In this document: piece after piece, positions 15,905-25,389 of the stretch
Layout: each line of letters opens with the position of its first letter
Position numbering within the stretch: position 1 is the stretch's first letter
Source of the DNA: Actinoplanes philippinensis
GTDB taxonomy: Bacteria > Actinomycetota > Actinomycetes > Mycobacteriales > Micromonosporaceae
Direction: 5' to 3'
DNA: 64,000 bases
Assembly (NCBI RefSeq): GCF_900113015.1
Contig: NZ_FONV01000019.1
Span: forward strand, 120,021-184,020
Program-made: the position numbers and the translations under genes
The notes under the pieces: model-generated
The model's input: the letters and a program-made list of their open reading frames with translations, nothing else
Databases searched by the model: none
Told to the model about the DNA's origin: nothing

Positions 15905-18900
15905 ATGTGGCGGGTCGTGGGTGCGATCGTGGCGGTTCTACTCGGGTTTCTCACGGTTCCGGCCGGAGCCGCGCAGGCGGCGACCGGCCCACAGAGCCCG
16001 GCCGACGTCTACCGGTACCTGGAGGATCCGCAGATGACCGGCGAGGGCCAGGAGGCCCCGCACACCGATCTGCGCCCCTACGGTGACGTGGCGACGGCCG
16101 TCCGCGACGTCACCGACCACAGCGCCCGCTCGCCGTACGTGACAAGCCTCAACGGCGGCTGGCGGATGCGGCTCTTCGACCGGCCCGACGACGTCCCGGC
16201 CGGGTTCGCCGCGGACGGGTTCGACAGCTCCGGCTGGCCGGCCGTGACGGTGCCGCACACCTGGCAGTCCGACTTCGCCGACCACCCGATGTTCCGCAAC
16301 ATCCCCGAGGAGATCTGGCCGGACAGCCCGCCCTCGGTGCCGAAGGACGTCAACCCGACCGGCGCCTACCTGCGCACCTTCGACGTGCCGCGGAACTGGT
16401 CCGGTGGCCGCGAGTTCCTCCGCTTCGAGGGCGTGACCAGTGGCTACTTCGTCTGGGTCAACGGCGTCTATGCGGGGTACGACCAGGGCGGCTACACCCC
16501 GGCCGAGTTCGACGTGACCGCGCTGCTCAAGCCGGGCCGCAACACCCTCGCCGTGCAGGTGCACCGCTGGGGCGCCGGCGCCTACCTGGAGGACTACGAC
16601 CAGTGGCGGTACAGCGGCATCTTCCGCGACGTCACGCTCTACCGGACCGAGCAGGTGCGCCTTCGCGACGCGTACATCACGACCGATTTTGATCCTGACT
16701 TCCGGGACGCCACGCTGAGCGCCCGGGTGGACCTGGCCGGCGCCGCCCACGAGGGCTGGACGGTGCGCGGCACGCTGCGGGACGCCGCCGGGCGGACCGT
16801 CGCCACCGTGACCCGGCCGGCGGACCAGGACCGGGTCACCCTGAGCACTCGGGTCGCCGCCCCGGCGCAGTGGTCCGCCGAGGACCCGAACCTCTACACG
16901 CTCGCCCTCGAGCTGCTGCGGCCGGACGGGCGGGCGGCGCATGTCACCGCGCAGGCGGTCGGGTTCCGGGAGATCGAGATCCGCGACCGGCAGCTGCTCG
17001 TCAACGGTGAGCGCATCCTGGTCAAGGGCGTGAACCGGGCGGAGACCGACCCGGACACCGGCCGGCACGTGACCCGGGCGGCGCAGCGCGAGGACGTCCT
17101 CCTGATGAAGCGGCTGCACGTCAACGCGGTCCGCACCTCGCACTACCCGTCCGACCCGTACCTCTACGACCTCGCGAACCGCTACGGGCTGTGGATCAAC
17201 GACGAGGTCGACATCGAGACCCACTCGCGGGAGAACTGCCCGAGCGTCTGCCTCGCCTCGAAACCGGAGTGGCAGGCCGCGTTCGCCGACCGCTTCCAGG
17301 CGATGATCGCCCGCGACAAGAACCACCCGAGCGTGCTGCTCTGGGACACCGGCAACGAGGCCGGCCTCGGCACCGCCCACCACGCGATGGCGCAGTGGGC
17401 CGACGCCAACGAGCCGACCCGCCCGCTCTACCATCAGTCGAACTCGCCGGACGGCGACGCCCCGTTCGCCGACGTCAGCGGCCCCCGCTACCCGACGCCC
17501 GCCTCGGTGGAGACCAAGGCGAGGACCGGGACGAAACCGATCATCATGGGGGAGTACGCCCACGCGATGGGCAACGGCCTGGGCAACTTCGACGAGTTCT
17601 GGGCGATCGCCCGCCGCGAGCCGTCGATGCAGGGCGGTTTCGTCTGGGACTGGGCCGAGCAGGACCTGCGTCAGCCGCTGATCCTGACCCCCGACTCGTC
17701 GGCGAACCGCATCCAGGCCTTCCTGGTCGGCAAGCCCACGTTCGTGGCGGGCCACCGGGGCCGGGCGGTCAGCCTGTCCAGCCTCGACGACTTCGTCGAC
17801 GTCTTCCGCGACCGCCGGCTCGACCTCACCGAGAAGGTCACCCTGGACGCCTGGGTGAAACCGGGGCCGTGGGCGGGCAGCTTCCCGATCGTCACGAAGG
17901 GCCGGGCGTACGCGCTGCAGATGCGCGACCAGGACACCCTCGAATTCGGGGTGAACGACGTGTACGCCGCGGCCGACGTGCCGGCCGGCTGGTACGGGCA
18001 GTGGCACCGGGTCACCGGCGTCTACGACGGCGCCCGGCTGCGGCTGGAGATCGACGGCACGACGGTCGCGACGACCGCCCGGACCGGGCCGATCGACCCC
18101 GGCCTGTACGAGGTCAACATCGGCCGCAACGCCGAGACCCAGCAGGACGATCTGCGGGTACGCACCGGGCGCGGCCTCATCGACGACGTGCGCGTCTACG
18201 GCGCCGGCCCCGATCCGGTCCTCGCCCTGGACTTCGACACGTCCCAGCGGCGCGGCGACTTCCTCAGCCTCGGCCTGAGCCTCTCCGGCACCGACGGCAT
18301 GGTCCGCTCCGACCGGACGCTCCAGCCGGAGACCGAGGAGGTGGCCTGGGCGCACTCACCGGTCCGGATCACCGCCGTCGACGTCGCCGCCGGGAAGGTC
18401 CGCGTGCTCAACGAGCAGCCGGCCGGAACCCAGCGCCTGCGCCTGACGTGGGAGCTGACCGAGATCGACCGGCGGCTGCGGGGCGGAACCCGGGACGTGA
18501 CGCTGGCGCCGGGACAGAGCGCCGACCTCGACCTCGGGGCGGCGCCGGCCAACCCGTACGACCGGGAGCGGTGGCTGACCGTGTCCGCGGCGACGGTCCG
18601 GGACCTGCCGTGGGCCAGACGCGGCTGGGTGGTCGCCCGGGAGCAGTTCGCCGCCGGCGGCCGGGTTGTCCCCGGCATCCTGCCGGCCGCCGCGAGGACC
18701 GCCCCACAGTTGAGGAAGGACGGCGACACGATCACCGTGCGTGGCCGGGGCTGGCGCTACCGGTTCGACGACGGCGCGCTCACCTCGCTGGCCGCCGACG
18801 GGCGGGAACTGCTCGAGGCCGGCCCGGAACTCGACGTGTACCGGCCGCCGACCAGCAACGAGACGTACGGCTGGGGCACCGCCGACCGCAACCTCTGGCA

Positions 18901-20374
18901 CGAGGTCGGCCTCGACCGGCTCGCCACCACCGTCGAGGACGTCACCGCGACGGCCGACGGCGACCAGGTGGTCGTCACGGTCCGCAGCACCGCGGCCGCG
19001 CCCGGGTTGTCGAGCGTCTTCGCCGTCGGCCAGACCCTGCGCTACCGCATCGACGGCAACGGCACGATCACCCTCGACCATCGGGTGCAGGCCCGTGGCA
19101 GCCGGGCGGGCGCGCTGCCCTACCTGCCCCGGGTCGGCGTCAAGATCAAGGCGCCGGCGTCGCTCGACGACTTCACCTGGTACGGGACCGGCCCGCACGA
19201 GACGTACAACGACCGGGTCAGCGCCGCCACGGTCGGTGTGTGGCGCAGCACCGTCGACGACGAGTACGTGCCCTACGCCCGTCCGCAGGCCAACGGCAAC
19301 CACACCGGCACCCGCTGGGCCGCCCTCACCGACGGTCACCGCGCGGGCCTGCTCGTCGGCAGCCAGGCCGGTGCGGACCTCGATGTCAGCGTGACCCGTC
19401 ACGACGATCTCGACCGGGCCGAGTACGCCCACCAGCTGCCGTTCGTCCGCAACAACGGCTGGGTGACGCTGCACGCGGCCACCGGCGAGACCGGCATGGG
19501 GGAGACCCCGAACTCGGTCCTCGCCCCCTACCGGCTGTCACCGACCGCGGCCTACGACTACTCGCTGGTGCTGCGGCCCCTCGACGACGGCCGCCTGCCC
19601 TCACCGACGGCGGCCGCTCCCTGCCCGCCCGACGTCACCCTCACCGCGGACACCACCACCGCGACGGTACGGGTCGACGCCCGGTGTGCCGCGCCGCTGC
19701 GGGACGTGACCGCCACCCTGGACGTGCCGGACGGCTGGCAGGTCACCCCGTCGTCGGTGTCGCTCGGCGAGGTCGCCGCGGGCGCCCCGGAGACGGCGTC
19801 GTTCCAGGTCACCGTCCCGGCGGGCACCGACTGGGGCCGGCACCCGGTCACCGCGTCGGTCACCTCGTCCAACGGGTTCCGCAGCACGGTGGCGGCCGAG
19901 GCGGTCGTCCGTACCCCGCTGCCCGCCGGATCCTCCTGGGTCAGCGACCTGCCGTTCGTGGAGTCGTCGAACGGCTGGGGCCCGGTCGAACGCGACCGCA
20001 GCAACGCCGAGCAGCCCGCCGGCGACGGCCGCCCGCTCACCCTCGGCGGTGTCGTCCACGACAAGGGCCTGGGCGCCCACGCGGCCTCCCGGGTGGTGGT
20101 CGACCTGGCCGGGCGCGGCTGCACCACGTTCCGCGCCGACGTCGGGGTGGACGACGAGATGGGCGACTCCGGCTCGGTCGCCTTCGAGGTGTGGGTCGAC
20201 GGCACGCTGAAGGCGTCGTCCGGGAGGCTCACCGGATCGGCGTCGGCCCAGCCCGTCGAGGCCGACGTGACCGGTGGCAGCAGCCTGGAGCTGCGGGTCA
20301 CCGACGCCGGTGACGGCAACGGCGCCGACCACGGCGACTGGGCCGCCGCCCGGCTCCTGTGCACCGGGGCCTGA
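15905..20374 (+). CDS. Secreted multidomain GH2 beta-galactosidase
   Basis: 1489 residues from the ATG at 15905 (GGAGGGAG upstream), with a signal peptide ending near residue 25. Domain order: GH2 jelly roll (about 75-260), Ig-like domain (265-365), TIM barrel (from about 370), Bgal small-chain-type domains (about 815-1225), an NEW3-type Ig domain (about 1240-1335) and a C-terminal NPCBM carbohydrate-binding module (1345-1489). Catalytic Glu residues are Glu485 (DTGNEAGLG) and Glu550 (MGEYAHAMGN). A LamG-like domain (about 600-765) interrupts the barrel after WDWAEQ; the barrel resumes with GDFLSL and DRTLQPE. The protein should act outside the cell on large galactose-containing polymers. Transcription probably depends on the twin palindromes at 15841-15870. 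Confidence 0.9.
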   Translation: MWRVVGAIVAVLLGFLTVPAGAAQAATGPQSPADVYRYLEDPQMTGEGQEAPHTDLRPYGDVATAVRDVTDHSARSPYVTSLNGGWRMRLFDRPDDVPAGFAADGFDSSGWPAVTVPHTWQSDFADHPMFRNIPEEIWPDSPPSVPKDVNPTGAYLRTFDVPRNWSGGREFLRFEGVTSGYFVWVNGVYAGYDQGGYTPAEFDVTALLKPGRNTLAVQVHRWGAGAYLEDYDQWRYSGIFRDVTLYRTEQVRLRDAYITTDFDPDFRDATLSARVDLAGAAHEGWTVRGTLRDAAGRTVATVTRPADQDRVTLSTRVAAPAQWSAEDPNLYTLALELLRPDGRAAHVTAQAVGFREIEIRDRQLLVNGERILVKGVNRAETDPDTGRHVTRAAQREDVLLMKRLHVNAVRTSHYPSDPYLYDLANRYGLWINDEVDIETHSRENCPSVCLASKPEWQAAFADRFQAMIARDKNHPSVLLWDTGNEAGLGTAHHAMAQWADANEPTRPLYHQSNSPDGDAPFADVSGPRYPTPASVETKARTGTKPIIMGEYAHAMGNGLGNFDEFWAIARREPSMQGGFVWDWAEQDLRQPLILTPDSSANRIQAFLVGKPTFVAGHRGRAVSLSSLDDFVDVFRDRRLDLTEKVTLDAWVKPGPWAGSFPIVTKGRAYALQMRDQDTLEFGVNDVYAAADVPAGWYGQWHRVTGVYDGARLRLEIDGTTVATTARTGPIDPGLYEVNIGRNAETQQDDLRVRTGRGLIDDVRVYGAGPDPVLALDFDTSQRRGDFLSLGLSLSGTDGMVRSDRTLQPETEEVAWAHSPVRITAVDVAAGKVRVLNEQPAGTQRLRLTWELTEIDRRLRGGTRDVTLAPGQSADLDLGAAPANPYDRERWLTVSAATVRDLPWARRGWVVAREQFAAGGRVVPGILPAAARTAPQLRKDGDTITVRGRGWRYRFDDGALTSLAADGRELLEAGPELDVYRPPTSNETYGWGTADRNLWHEVGLDRLATTVEDVTATADGDQVVVTVRSTAAAPGLSSVFAVGQTLRYRIDGNGTITLDHRVQARGSRAGALPYLPRVGVKIKAPASLDDFTWYGTGPHETYNDRVSAATVGVWRSTVDDEYVPYARPQANGNHTGTRWAALTDGHRAGLLVGSQAGADLDVSVTRHDDLDRAEYAHQLPFVRNNGWVTLHAATGETGMGETPNSVLAPYRLSPTAAYDYSLVLRPLDDGRLPSPTAAAPCPPDVTLTADTTTATVRVDARCAAPLRDVTATLDVPDGWQVTPSSVSLGEVAAGAPETASFQVTVPAGTDWGRHPVTASVTSSNGFRSTVAAEAVVRTPLPAGSSWVSDLPFVESSNGWGPVERDRSNAEQPAGDGRPLTLGGVVHDKGLGAHAASRVVVDLAGRGCTTFRADVGVDDEMGDSGSVAFEVWVDGTLKASSGRLTGSASAQPVEADVTGGSSLELRVTDAGDGNGADHGDWAAARLLCTGA

Positions 20375-20391
20375 CCGCCGCCGTTTAGGCT

Positions 20392-20427
20392 GATCACGCT
20401 CCGGCGATATATAGCCGGGGCGTGGTC
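20392..20427 (+). terminator. Hairpin after the GH2 gene
   Basis: A 14-bp stem (20392-20405 with 20414-20427) around the loop GATATATA. Two pairs are G-U in plus-strand RNA and would be A-C mismatches on the other strand, so it is a plus-strand structure. It lies between the GH2 stop and the SpoIIE gene. Confidence 0.7.
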
Positions 20428-20453
20428 GGCGGCGGCGAGGAGGGGGACCCGCG

Positions 20454-22094
20454 GTGGGGGATCCGGATCTGGGGTGGGCGGCGACGCTGCACCGGATGTG
20501 GACCTCCGTCGGGCGGATCAGTGCCCGCGACGAGCTGGCCCAGCTGATCCTGCCGCCGCTGCAGGCGCTGCCCGGGGTGGTCGCGGTCTGGGGGCTGCGG
20601 CACGCCCCCGACGACGGCAGCATCCTGGAGTATCGGTGGACCGGGGTGCCGCTCGAGGGCGCGAACCGGGACCTGGCACGGGCGGCGGCCTCCGGGCGTA
20701 CCCCCGAGGAGTTGTCCGCCCTCGGCTTCGCCGGCATGCTCCGGGACCGTTTCGACCTGCCCGGGGAGGCCGCCGGCACGATCCTGGTAGCCGTCGACGA
20801 GACCGCCGACGTGCCGGTCGTGCAGGCCTGCCTCGGGCAGGTGATCGAGGTGACCCGGGAGGCGATCCGCCGGCTCGGCCAGCGCCGCGCCGAGCACGCC
20901 CAGCAGACCCGCGACGCGCTGCTGGCCGAGGCGTCGCTGCAGATGGATGCGGTCCTCGACACCACCCAGACGATGCAGCGGGTGCCGCGGATGGCGGTGC
21001 CGGCGATCGCCGAGGGCTGCCTGGTCTTCGTCATCGAGGACGGCCGGCCGGTGCTGCGCAGCTCGGTGCACGTCGACATGCGGCGGCTGGCCACGCTGCT
21101 CGGCGACCCGGCCGTGGTCGCCCACCTCGATCATCTGGTCGGCCGGGCCGTCCTGGGCGGGCCGCTTCCGGACGTGGACACCGCGCTGCTGTCCACCCGG
21201 GCCGTCGACCTGCAGCCGCTGCACGCCCGCGGCGAGGTCGTCGGCGCGCTGGTCTTCCTCTTCGACCGGGAGGCGAGCGCCATCCCGCCGTCGTCGTTCC
21301 TGCGCGACCTCGCGTCGCGGGCGGCGCTGGCCATCGACAACGGCACCCGCTACGAGCGGCGCAGCCAGGACGTCGTGACCATGCAGCAGCACCTGCTGCC
21401 CACCCGGCTGCCGGCCGTCGAGGGGCTGGAGTTCGCCGCCGCCTACCTGGTCGGCGACCGGATCCTGGAGGTGGGCGGCGACTTCTACGACGTGGTGACC
21501 GGCCCGGACGGCACGGTCGCCGCGCTGATCGGCGACGTCTGCGGCCGTGGCGTGGACGCCGCGGCGCTGACCGGGATGGCACGGCACACGCTGGCCGCGC
21601 TGCTCCAGGAGGGCCACACCCCGCAACGGGCCATGGCCAGGCTCAACGCCCGCCTGCGCCTGGACGGCTCGTGGCGGTTCGTCACCGCGGGCGTGGCCCG
21701 GCTGCGGTCCGTCGCCGGCGGTGTCGCGGTCGAGTGGGTGTCGGCCGGGCATCCCGCCCCGGTGGTGCTGCGGCACGCGAGCGGACCGGAACGCGGTCAC
21801 GGCGGCGGCGCCATCCTCGGCGTCCTCGGTGAACCGCGGATCAGCGAGTCGGAGCTGTTCCTGGCCCCGGGCGACACCCTGATCATCTTCACCGACGGGT
21901 TGACCGAGAGCCGCGGCCCGGACGGCGTCATGTTCGAGGACGACGCCCTCGGCGAGACCCTCGACCGGCTCCGCGGCCGCCCCCTGGACGAGCTGGTCCA
22001 CGAACTGAGCACCGCCTCAGCCGCCTTCGGCGGGTCACGCACCGACGACATCGCGGTGTTGGCCATCCGCGCCGGGAAGGAACAGCTCCGATGA
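20454..22094 (+). CDS. PP2C-type (SpoIIE) serine phosphatase with GAF-like sensor domain
   Basis: 546 residues from a GTG with GGAGGGGG upstream. An N-terminal region of about 170 residues has no clear family but includes a helical segment (QRRAEHAQQTRDALLAEASLQ). A GAF-like domain follows (about 180-305). The C-terminal SpoIIE phosphatase shows the metal-binding motifs EVGGDFYDVV, GDVCGRGVDAAALT, WVSAGHPAPVVL, IIFTDGLTESRG and RTDDIAVLAIR. Such enzymes dephosphorylate anti-sigma-factor antagonists (STAS proteins) or related partners. Its stop overlaps the start of the response regulator (ATGA), so the two are cotranslated. Confidence 0.92.
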   Translation: MGDPDLGWAATLHRMWTSVGRISARDELAQLILPPLQALPGVVAVWGLRHAPDDGSILEYRWTGVPLEGANRDLARAAASGRTPEELSALGFAGMLRDRFDLPGEAAGTILVAVDETADVPVVQACLGQVIEVTREAIRRLGQRRAEHAQQTRDALLAEASLQMDAVLDTTQTMQRVPRMAVPAIAEGCLVFVIEDGRPVLRSSVHVDMRRLATLLGDPAVVAHLDHLVGRAVLGGPLPDVDTALLSTRAVDLQPLHARGEVVGALVFLFDREASAIPPSSFLRDLASRAALAIDNGTRYERRSQDVVTMQQHLLPTRLPAVEGLEFAAAYLVGDRILEVGGDFYDVVTGPDGTVAALIGDVCGRGVDAAALTGMARHTLAALLQEGHTPQRAMARLNARLRLDGSWRFVTAGVARLRSVAGGVAVEWVSAGHPAPVVLRHASGPERGHGGGAILGVLGEPRISESELFLAPGDTLIIFTDGLTESRGPDGVMFEDDALGETLDRLRGRPLDELVHELSTASAAFGGSRTDDIAVLAIRAGKEQLR

Positions 22095-22549
22095 GCAATC
22101 TGATCTTCGTGGTCGAGGACAGCGACGAGGACGTGGAGGCGATCGAACGGGCCATCGGCCGGTCGCACCCGGCGCTGCGACGCGAGTTCTTCCGGTCCGG
22201 CGCCGACGTGCTGGCCGGGCTGACCGAGCCGGGCCGGGAACGGCCGTGGCTGATGCTGCTCGACCTCAACATGCCGGGCGAGAGCGGCCTCGACGTGGTC
22301 CGCGCGGTCCGGGCCCGGCCCGAGCTCGACGAGGTGCGGCTGGTCGTCTTCACGTCGTCGGAGGACCAGGCCGAGGCCGACGCCTGCCACGCCGCCGGCG
22401 CCGACAGCTACGTGTACAAGCCGCTGAACTTCGCCCTCTTCCAGAGCGTGCTCAGCCAGACCCTCGACTACTGGAGGTCGCGGTCCCGGTCGGGGAACGT
22501 GGCCCGGATGGTGGTGCCGCCGCCGGGGGACTCCTCCGCCCAGACCTGA
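22091..22549 (+). CDS. Single-domain response regulator, Rcp1-like
   Basis: 152 residues, essentially one receiver domain. The acidic pocket is EDSDED (residues 9-14), the phosphoacceptor is Asp58 in LMLLDLNMPGESG, followed by Thr/Ser in VVFTSSEDQ and Lys in SYVYKPLNF. The extended loop after the first helix and the PLNFALF end resemble Rcp1-type regulators, which partner cyanobacterial phytochromes. It is coupled to the SpoIIE gene and converges with the phytochrome kinase, overlapping its 3' end by 82 bp. It is the obvious phosphorylation target of that kinase. Confidence 0.9.
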   Translation: MSNLIFVVEDSDEDVEAIERAIGRSHPALRREFFRSGADVLAGLTEPGRERPWLMLLDLNMPGESGLDVVRAVRARPELDEVRLVVFTSSEDQAEADACHAAGADSYVYKPLNFALFQSVLSQTLDYWRSRSRSGNVARMVVPPPGDSSAQT

Positions 22550-24669
22550 CCGCCGTGCCGCTCCACGATGCGGCGCACGATCGCCAGGCCGGCGCCCGAC
22601 CCGTCATACCCCGCGGTCGCCGGATGCAGCCGCCGGAACAGCTGGAACGCCTGCTCGCGCAGGTGTGGTGGCATGCCGATGCCGTTGTCCCGGACCACCA
22701 GCTCCGGCCCGCCGGTCACCGACACCAGGGGCGGCTCGTCCGGGCGGGCGTATTTCGCGGCGTTCACCAGCAGGTTCACCAGCACCTGGTCGAGCAGCAC
22801 CGGGTCGGCGGTGACGGTCGACCCCGGATCGGGCATCGCCACCGACACCCCGGCCTCCCGCAGCCGCGGCCCGGCCACCTCCATCGCCCGGGCCACCGCC
22901 TCCCGCAGATCGAGCGGCTGCCGGTCCAGCTCGGTACGCCCCAGCCGCGAGTAGTACAGCAGCGCGTTGAGCAGCTCGTCCATCCGTGCCGCCAGCCGCT
23001 GGATCGACGCCAGCCGCCGGGCCGTCACCTCGTCCAGCCGGTCCCCGGCGTCCTCGGTGATGAAGGTGGCCGTGTTCGCGATCCCGCGCAGCGGCTCCTT
23101 CAGATCGTGGGCGGCCGCGTGCGCGAACGAGTCCAGGTCCACGTTGCTGCGGGTCAGCTCCACGTTCAGCTCGGACACCCGGCGGGCGTGTGCCACCGCG
23201 ATCCCGACCACGGCCCGGCCCAGTTCGACCGCCATCGCCAGATCGTTCGCCGTCCACGGCAGGCTCCGCCCGCGCACCGACGCCAGGTAGACGGCTGTCG
23301 ACCCGCGGGGCGTCAGGCGGCGGCCGTGCGGGCCCAGCCGCACCGGCTCGTCCGGGTCGGTCGCCCAGCGCCGCGACACCGTACGCTCCCCGCGCAGCCA
23401 CACGATCAGGTCCCCGTCCGCGCCGGACGTCAGGGCCAGCGCGCCGGCCAGGGCCGGGGACAGGCCGGCCAGTTCGGGCAGATCCTCACCCAGCCGGTCG
23501 CTGTGCCACAACGTCCCGGGCCGTGGCGCCGGCAACGCCGCCAGCAGCGCGTCCACCACACCGGGCCCCGGGTCGGTGCCGTGCACCGAGATGCGGCCCT
23601 CGGCACGGATCAGCACCGCGTCGCAGACGATCACGCCGGCCATGCCGTCCGGGTCCAGTGGCCACGCCTGGACCGGACCGGCCGACGCGTTCTCCAGCAG
23701 GCGGGCGATCAGCGTCCGCGAACGGTCCCGGGCCGCGGCCTCGTCCCGCTCGCGCAGCGCCGCCAGGTGCAGCGACAGCGCCACCCCGAAGAACTCGCAC
23801 GCCGCCCGGACCTGCGGGCCCAGCGTGGTGACGGCACTGCCGTGGCAGGCGATCAGCCCCCACAGCCGGCCGCCGGACAGCAGCGACACCGACATCGACG
23901 ACCGTACGCCGATGTTGCGCAGGTACTCCAGGTGGAACGGCGACACCGTGCGCAGCACCGACATCGACAGGTCCAGCGGATCGGACAGCCGGGCCGTCGC
24001 GTCGTCGACGTCGGCGATCACCCGGATCCAGTTGCGCTCGTAGAGACGGCGGGCCTGCGGCGGGATGTCGGTCGCCGGGAACCACAGGCCCAGCCACGGC
24101 TCCCAGTCGCCGGTCACGTCCTCGGCGATCACCTCGCCCGGGCCGTCCAGAGACTCGAACCGGTAGGCGACCACCCGGTCGTACCCGGTGATCGCCCGCA
24201 CCTCACGCACCGCGGCCCGGCACGCCTCGACCACCGTGCCCGCCATCTGCAGGCGCATCAGCGCCTGCCGGATCGGGGTGTAGATCGCCGGGAAGTCGCG
24301 GGCCGCGCCGGCCGGCTCGAACTCCAGCACCAGCATCCCGTCGGACCGGTGCACCGTCACGTCGAACCGCTCCGCGCCCGCCTCGGGGGTGGTGGTCACC
24401 GGCATCATCGCGGTCTGCCCGGTGTCCGCGTCGGCCAGGCCCTCCAGCGCGGCCAGCTGCGCCGCGTCCACCAGGCGGGTCGCCGGCGCGCCGGACAGGC
24501 CGGCCACCCCCAGCATCTGTTCGGCGTTCTCGCTGGTCACCGTGATCGTCCCGGCTCGGATCGCGATCAGAGCGCCGTACGACTGAACGCCGCCCAGCAG
24601 ATGGATCGGCTCCTGCACGCACGCTGTCAGGTCGAAGGTGCCGCCCAGCTCACGCTCGGCGGCGGCCAC
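22468..24669 (-). CDS. bphP: Bacteriophytochrome histidine kinase
   Basis: 733 residues from a GTG with GGAG upstream. The N-terminal PAS domain keeps the biliverdin-attachment Cys17 (TACVQEPIHLLGGVQSYG). The GAF domain has ITGYDRVVAYRFE, WFPATDIPPQARRLY and SPFHLEYLRNIGVRSSMSVSL, all phytochrome hallmarks; the usual LIACHH is LIACHG. A PHY domain follows (about 330-500). The transmitter has His521 in the H-box AHDLKEPLRGI and a HATPase with NLLVNAAKYA, DNGIGMPP and GSGAGLAIV. It should sense red/far-red light and phosphorylate the Rcp1-like regulator opposite. No haem oxygenase gene for biliverdin adjoins it. Confidence 0.93.
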   Translation of the reverse strand: MAAAERELGGTFDLTACVQEPIHLLGGVQSYGALIAIRAGTITVTSENAEQMLGVAGLSGAPATRLVDAAQLAALEGLADADTGQTAMMPVTTTPEAGAERFDVTVHRSDGMLVLEFEPAGAARDFPAIYTPIRQALMRLQMAGTVVEACRAAVREVRAITGYDRVVAYRFESLDGPGEVIAEDVTGDWEPWLGLWFPATDIPPQARRLYERNWIRVIADVDDATARLSDPLDLSMSVLRTVSPFHLEYLRNIGVRSSMSVSLLSGGRLWGLIACHGSAVTTLGPQVRAACEFFGVALSLHLAALRERDEAAARDRSRTLIARLLENASAGPVQAWPLDPDGMAGVIVCDAVLIRAEGRISVHGTDPGPGVVDALLAALPAPRPGTLWHSDRLGEDLPELAGLSPALAGALALTSGADGDLIVWLRGERTVSRRWATDPDEPVRLGPHGRRLTPRGSTAVYLASVRGRSLPWTANDLAMAVELGRAVVGIAVAHARRVSELNVELTRSNVDLDSFAHAAAHDLKEPLRGIANTATFITEDAGDRLDEVTARRLASIQRLAARMDELLNALLYYSRLGRTELDRQPLDLREAVARAMEVAGPRLREAGVSVAMPDPGSTVTADPVLLDQVLVNLLVNAAKYARPDEPPLVSVTGGPELVVRDNGIGMPPHLREQAFQLFRRLHPATAGYDGSGAGLAIVRRIVERHGGQVWAEESPGGGTTIRATFPDRDRDLQ

Positions 24670-24695
24670 CCGCTCCGGCAGCCAGCCCGGGGTGC

Positions 24696-25328
24696 TCAGG
24701 ACGGCACCTGCACCATGAAGGACGTGCCCGACTCCTTGTCGATGTAGAGGGAGTCGTCGTCACGCCGGTGCAGCAGGAACTCCGGATAGTTCTTGGAGCG
24801 CAGCCGCACGGCGCCGGGATCGGTGCCGGCCTCCCGGCAGAACGTGGCGTCGTTCCGGAACAGCTCCGAGTCGTCGGAGGCGTCGAACCGCAGCCGGTAG
24901 TCGAAGTGGCGCAGGTAGCGGCCGTCCTCGAGGCGGAACGAGAAGCAGGTGTCGTCGGCCAGGCCGGCGCTCACGGTCAGTGTGGCCGGGTCGGCCGGTG
25001 ACATCTTCGCGTACTCCCCGTTCGCGGTGAGGTAGGTGTCCTCGTCACCGAGCGGCGACAGCAGCCACGCCCCGGCGGCCAGCTCCGGGGTCGCGGCCGG
25101 CGACGGGCTCTCCGCGGCCGGTGTCGTGGCCGTGGCCGTGGCCGATGTCGCCGCGGCGGCCGGTTTCTCGTCGCCGCCGCCGGTGCTGGTCCACGCCGCG
25201 TAGCCGAGCACGAGGACGGCCACCGCTCCCGCGCCGACGCCGATCGTCAGCGCCCGGGACAGGCGGTCCGGCCGGCTGCTGCCGTAGACGGTGCCGGCCG
25301 GACCGGGGCCGGGGACGTGGTCGTTCAT
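24696..25328 (-). CDS. Membrane-anchored protein with AbfB-like domain
   Basis: 210 residues. After a 25-residue cytoplasmic N-terminus comes one helix (ALTIGVGAGAVAVLVLGYAAW), a Thr/Ala/Pro linker and a beta-trefoil-like domain. SFRLEDGRYLRHFDYRLRF, ELFRNDATFCREAG and VRLRSKNYPEFLLHRR repeat the pattern of the arabinose-binding AbfB module of arabinofuranosidases. It has no catalytic domain, so a binding or sensing role at the cell surface is likely. It ends 27 bp before the phytochrome start, in the same direction, and may be cotranscribed upstream of the kinase. Confidence 0.78.
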   Translation of the reverse strand: MNDHVPGPGPAGTVYGSSRPDRLSRALTIGVGAGAVAVLVLGYAAWTSTGGGDEKPAAAATSATATATTPAAESPSPAATPELAAGAWLLSPLGDEDTYLTANGEYAKMSPADPATLTVSAGLADDTCFSFRLEDGRYLRHFDYRLRFDASDDSELFRNDATFCREAGTDPGAVRLRSKNYPEFLLHRRDDDSLYIDKESGTSFMVQVPS

Positions 25329-25389
25329 CGATGGTTCCTTTCGCTCGCCGGAGCCGTGGCTCCCGCCCGCGAAGGCTACCGGCCGGAGA

